DNA from: Rhizobacter sp.
GTDB taxonomy: Bacteria > Pseudomonadota > Gammaproteobacteria > Burkholderiales > Burkholderiaceae_C
Direction of reading: 5' to 3'
Length of the DNA stretch: 64,000 nucleotides
NCBI GenBank assembly: GCA_019635355.1
Contig: JAHBZQ010000001.1
Location: 4,588,001-4,652,000, forward strand
Shown here: piece after piece, positions 62,125 through 64,000 of the stretch
Layout of the letters: each line of letters begins with the position of its first letter
How positions within the stretch are numbered: the stretch's first letter is position 1
Made by a program: the position numbers and the translations under genes
The notes under the pieces: model-generated
Seen by the model: only the letters and a program-made list of their open reading frames with translations
The model's database searches: none
Told to the model about the DNA's origin: nothing

Positions 62125-63054
62125 ATGCGTGAGAAGCCCGCCAAGTACGTGTTGATTTCGCCGTGTCGCAATGAAGCCGACTACATGCGGCAGACGCTCG
62201 ACACGGTGGTCGCGCAGTCGCTGCGTCCGACCAAGTGGGTGATCGTCGACGATGGCTCGACCGACGAGACGCCGGAGATCCTGAAGGAGTACGCGAGCAA
62301 GCACGAGTGGATCGAGATCGTGACGCGTGCCGACCGCGGCCATCGTGCGGTCGGTCCCGGCGTGGTCGATGCGTTCTACAGCGGCTACGCGGCCATCATT
62401 CCCGACGACTACGACTTCGTCTGCAAGCTCGACCTTGACCTGCGCCTGCCGCCGCGCTACTTCGAGATCCTCGTGGACCGCATGGCCGCCAATCCGCGCC
62501 TGGGCACCTGCAGCGGCAAGGCCTACCTCGAAGACAACGGCCAGCTCATCAGCGAGCGCCACGGTGACGAAAACTCGCTGGGCATGACCAAGTTCTACCG
62601 GGTCTCGTGCTTCAAGGACATCGGCGGCTTCGTGCGCGAAGTCGGCTGGGACGGCATCGACGGCCACAAGTGCCGCATGAAAGGCTGGACGGCCATCAGC
62701 TGGGACGAGCCCGAGCTGCGTTTCGTGCACCTGCGCACCATGGGCGCCAGCCACAAGGGCATCTACACCGGCCGCTACCGCCAGGGCTACGGCCAGTACT
62801 ACATGGGCACCGGGCTGCTCTTCCTCACGGCCAGCGTGGTGTCGCGCCTGAACCAGAAGCCCTACGTGCTGGGCCAGCTGACCATCCTCTGGGGCTGGAT
62901 CTACAGCTTCCTGCAAGGCAAGCCCCGCTACCAGGACCCGGAGTTCCGGGTTTTCCTGCGGGCGTATCAGCGCCGTGCTTTGCTCGTGGGCAAGAAGCGA
63001 GCGGCCGAAGAATGCGCGCAGACGCCGATGCCTGGGAGAGCCTCTCTCTCGTAG
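62125..63054 (+). CDS. family 2 glycosyltransferase
   Basis: The 309-residue protein has a GT-A fold: LISPCRNEADYMRQTLDTVV, VIVDDGSTDETPEIL and CKLDLDLRLPPRYF with the DxD-like metal site. Towards the C-terminus there is a short hydrophobic part (GTGLLFLTASVV and GQLTILWGWIYSFL), so it may be membrane-associated. It probably builds an extracellular polysaccharide, given UDP-glucose dehydrogenase next door. ATG at 62125 was preferred over an in-frame TTG at 62113. Confidence 0.9.
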   Translation: MREKPAKYVLISPCRNEADYMRQTLDTVVAQSLRPTKWVIVDDGSTDETPEILKEYASKHEWIEIVTRADRGHRAVGPGVVDAFYSGYAAIIPDDYDFVCKLDLDLRLPPRYFEILVDRMAANPRLGTCSGKAYLEDNGQLISERHGDENSLGMTKFYRVSCFKDIGGFVREVGWDGIDGHKCRMKGWTAISWDEPELRFVHLRTMGASHKGIYTGRYRQGYGQYYMGTGLLFLTASVVSRLNQKPYVLGQLTILWGWIYSFLQGKPRYQDPEFRVFLRAYQRRALLVGKKRAAEECAQTPMPGRASLS

Positions 63055-63211
63055 CGCCGCACTAACCCGCGATGTGAGGGCCGGCTATCGGCCGCGCGCG
63101 GGGCCGCTTGAGGCTGTTTACCTCTTGCGACAATTGCGCCGCGTGGGCAGCACTGTCCGCCCGAATAATGTCAGCCCATCAGCCTAGGGCTGGCGACCTC
63201 TCTGAGAGTCA

Positions 63212-63226
63212 TGACCAAACTGGTCA
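63212..63226. promoter_or_regulatory. short inverted repeat upstream of the terminal lipoprotein gene
   Basis: TGACCA-AAC-TGGTCA, a perfect 6-bp arm pair, lies 76 bp before the lipoprotein start in a 248-bp gap. Operator role is possible but unproven. Confidence 0.3.
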
Positions 63227-63302
63227 AGATTCGAGGCTGAAACCGCCGGCATGCAATCTGCAACGTCGTCCGACATCGAGACGGCTGCGAGAAACACAGA
63301 AT

Positions 63303-64000
63303 ATGACTGCACGCAAAACGGCGCTCAAGACGACCACGCTCTGGTTCTCGGTTGCTGCTCTGGCCTCGCTGGCTGGCTGTGGTGCCGGTGGTGATGTCAA
63401 CGAGACGAGTGGGACCCCGATTCCCCCGGTGACGTCGCCGACGCCGCCTGCGCCAGCCCCGGCGCCTGCTCCCAGCCCAGCACCGGCGCCTGCGCCTGCG
63501 CCGAGTCCATCCCCTGCGCCGAGCCCGGCTCCGAGTCCTGCGCCCGCACCAAGCCCGGCACCCGCCCCGAGTCCTGCACCGGCCCCGAGCCCCGCTCCGG
63601 CTCCGGCTCCGGCCCCTGGCGCAGCGCCGACCTACTATTTCTCCGACTGCCAGGCCGGCGCTGCCGCAGGCTGCGTCCCGGGCAGCAACAGCAACCCCGG
63701 CACCCAGGCTGCTCCGAAGCAGAACCTGTCGGGCATGAACGTCAACGCGCTGCCGGCCGGTACCCGCCTTCTGTTCAACCGCGGCGGGGCCTGGGCGAAT
63801 TTCTCCGTGATGCTGGAGAACCCCAACACCACGGCAGCTTCCCCGCTGACCTTCGACGCCTACGGCACGGGTGCTGCGCCTTTGATGCGCATCGCTGCGA
63901 ACAACATGTTCAACCTCGGTGGTGGTTGGGGCAACACCAGCAATGACGGCGGCTACGTGATCCGCAACCTCAAGCTCGACGGCATGGGCACCGCCGAATG
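63303..64000 (+). CDS. lipoprotein with Pro/Ala-rich linker, partial, possible beta-helix protein
   Basis: An open frame starts at the ATG at 63303 and continues past the right edge without a stop (232 residues visible). It has a lipobox SLAGC (Cys26), a long Pro-Ala-Ser repeat linker at about residues 40-105 (units such as PAPSPAPAP), and then a domain with Asn/Gly-rich turns (FNLGGGWGNTSNDGGYVIRN) suggesting a right-handed beta-helix. The linker could carry the domain across the envelope. Near the sugar genes, a polysaccharide-related role is plausible. Family not determined because the end is missing. Confidence 0.8.
   Translation, partial: MTARKTALKTTTLWFSVAALASLAGCGAGGDVNETSGTPIPPVTSPTPPAPAPAPAPSPAPAPAPAPSPSPAPSPAPSPAPAPSPAPAPSPAPAPSPAPAPAPAPGAAPTYYFSDCQAGAAAGCVPGSNSNPGTQAAPKQNLSGMNVNALPAGTRLLFNRGGAWANFSVMLENPNTTAASPLTFDAYGTGAAPLMRIAANNMFNLGGGWGNTSNDGGYVIRNLKLDGMGTAE

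Noticed and set aside
63480..63620. The Pro/Ala repeat region as a tandem DNA repeat or minisatellite
   Set aside because: The repeat is at the protein level with varied codons, so a structural linker explains it better than DNA slippage.

Overview
The window is a GC-rich bacterial chromosome segment, densely packed with genes. Gene content and order point to a betaproteobacterium of the order Burkholderiales, probably of the Rubrivivax/Leptothrix/Methylibium kind. The pointers are a phasin, the argB-HAD-slmA, hisIE-hinT-tatABC and petABC-sspAB runs, a Bug-family TctC binding protein, DUF1631, DUF815 and a giant FAD/Fe-S oxidoreductase. The lineage is inferred from family knowledge, not from a database search. 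No rRNA, CRISPR array, prophage or transposase gene was seen.

Layout. 1-4.3 kb: a truncated phasin gene, a two-domain fatty acyl-CoA reductase, a 720-bp non-coding block made of two inverted copies of a multi-hairpin element around a central palindrome, and an RlmN-type radical-SAM gene. 4.3-14 kb: an MFS symporter diverges from a cyoABCD-SURF1-regB-regA operon (bo3-type quinol oxidase plus a redox two-component system), then a quinone-reductase-like dehydrogenase. 14-18.4 kb: a beta-barrel outer-membrane protein, argB, a HAD nucleotidase and slmA. 18.4-21.8 kb: a minus-strand secreted lipase cluster with a lipase foldase between two parvulins. 22-27.6 kb: a DUF815 ATPase, a Nudix enzyme, hisI-hisE, a small membrane protein, hinT, tatABC and an HtrA protease. 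27.6-32.7 kb: a Nif3-like protein, pdxA, a large DUF1631 protein and mscL. 32.9-37.5 kb: the cytochrome bc1 operon, sspA-sspB, tRNA-Thr and a DciA-like gene. 37.5-45 kb: an M23 peptidase, secA, argJ, a ceramidase-like membrane protein and an MFS exporter. 45-51.5 kb: an unknown lipoprotein and the ugpBAECQ operon. 51.8-60.5 kb: the FAD/Fe-S oxidoreductase, tctC, an FkbM methyltransferase, a HIT protein, a family-VIII-type esterase, a DUF971 protein and ubiE. 60.5-64 kb: UDP-glucose dehydrogenase, a glycosyltransferase and a truncated Pro/Ala-rich lipoprotein, probably the edge of an exopolysaccharide locus.

How genes work together. Aerobic respiration is well represented (bc1 complex, bo3 oxidase with its own SURF1 and RegBA, ubiE for quinone synthesis). 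Export is covered by secA, tatABC, HtrA and the lipase/foldase/parvulin set. Arginine (argB, argJ), histidine (hisIE) and pyridoxal phosphate (pdxA) synthesis are partly encoded.

The most unusual signal is the inverted pair of structured elements at 2519-3240. Their stems match each other through compensatory base changes, so structure rather than protein seems to be what is conserved. Next is the lipase operon, which joins a Bacillus LipA-like lipase to a divergent Lif foldase and two parvulins.
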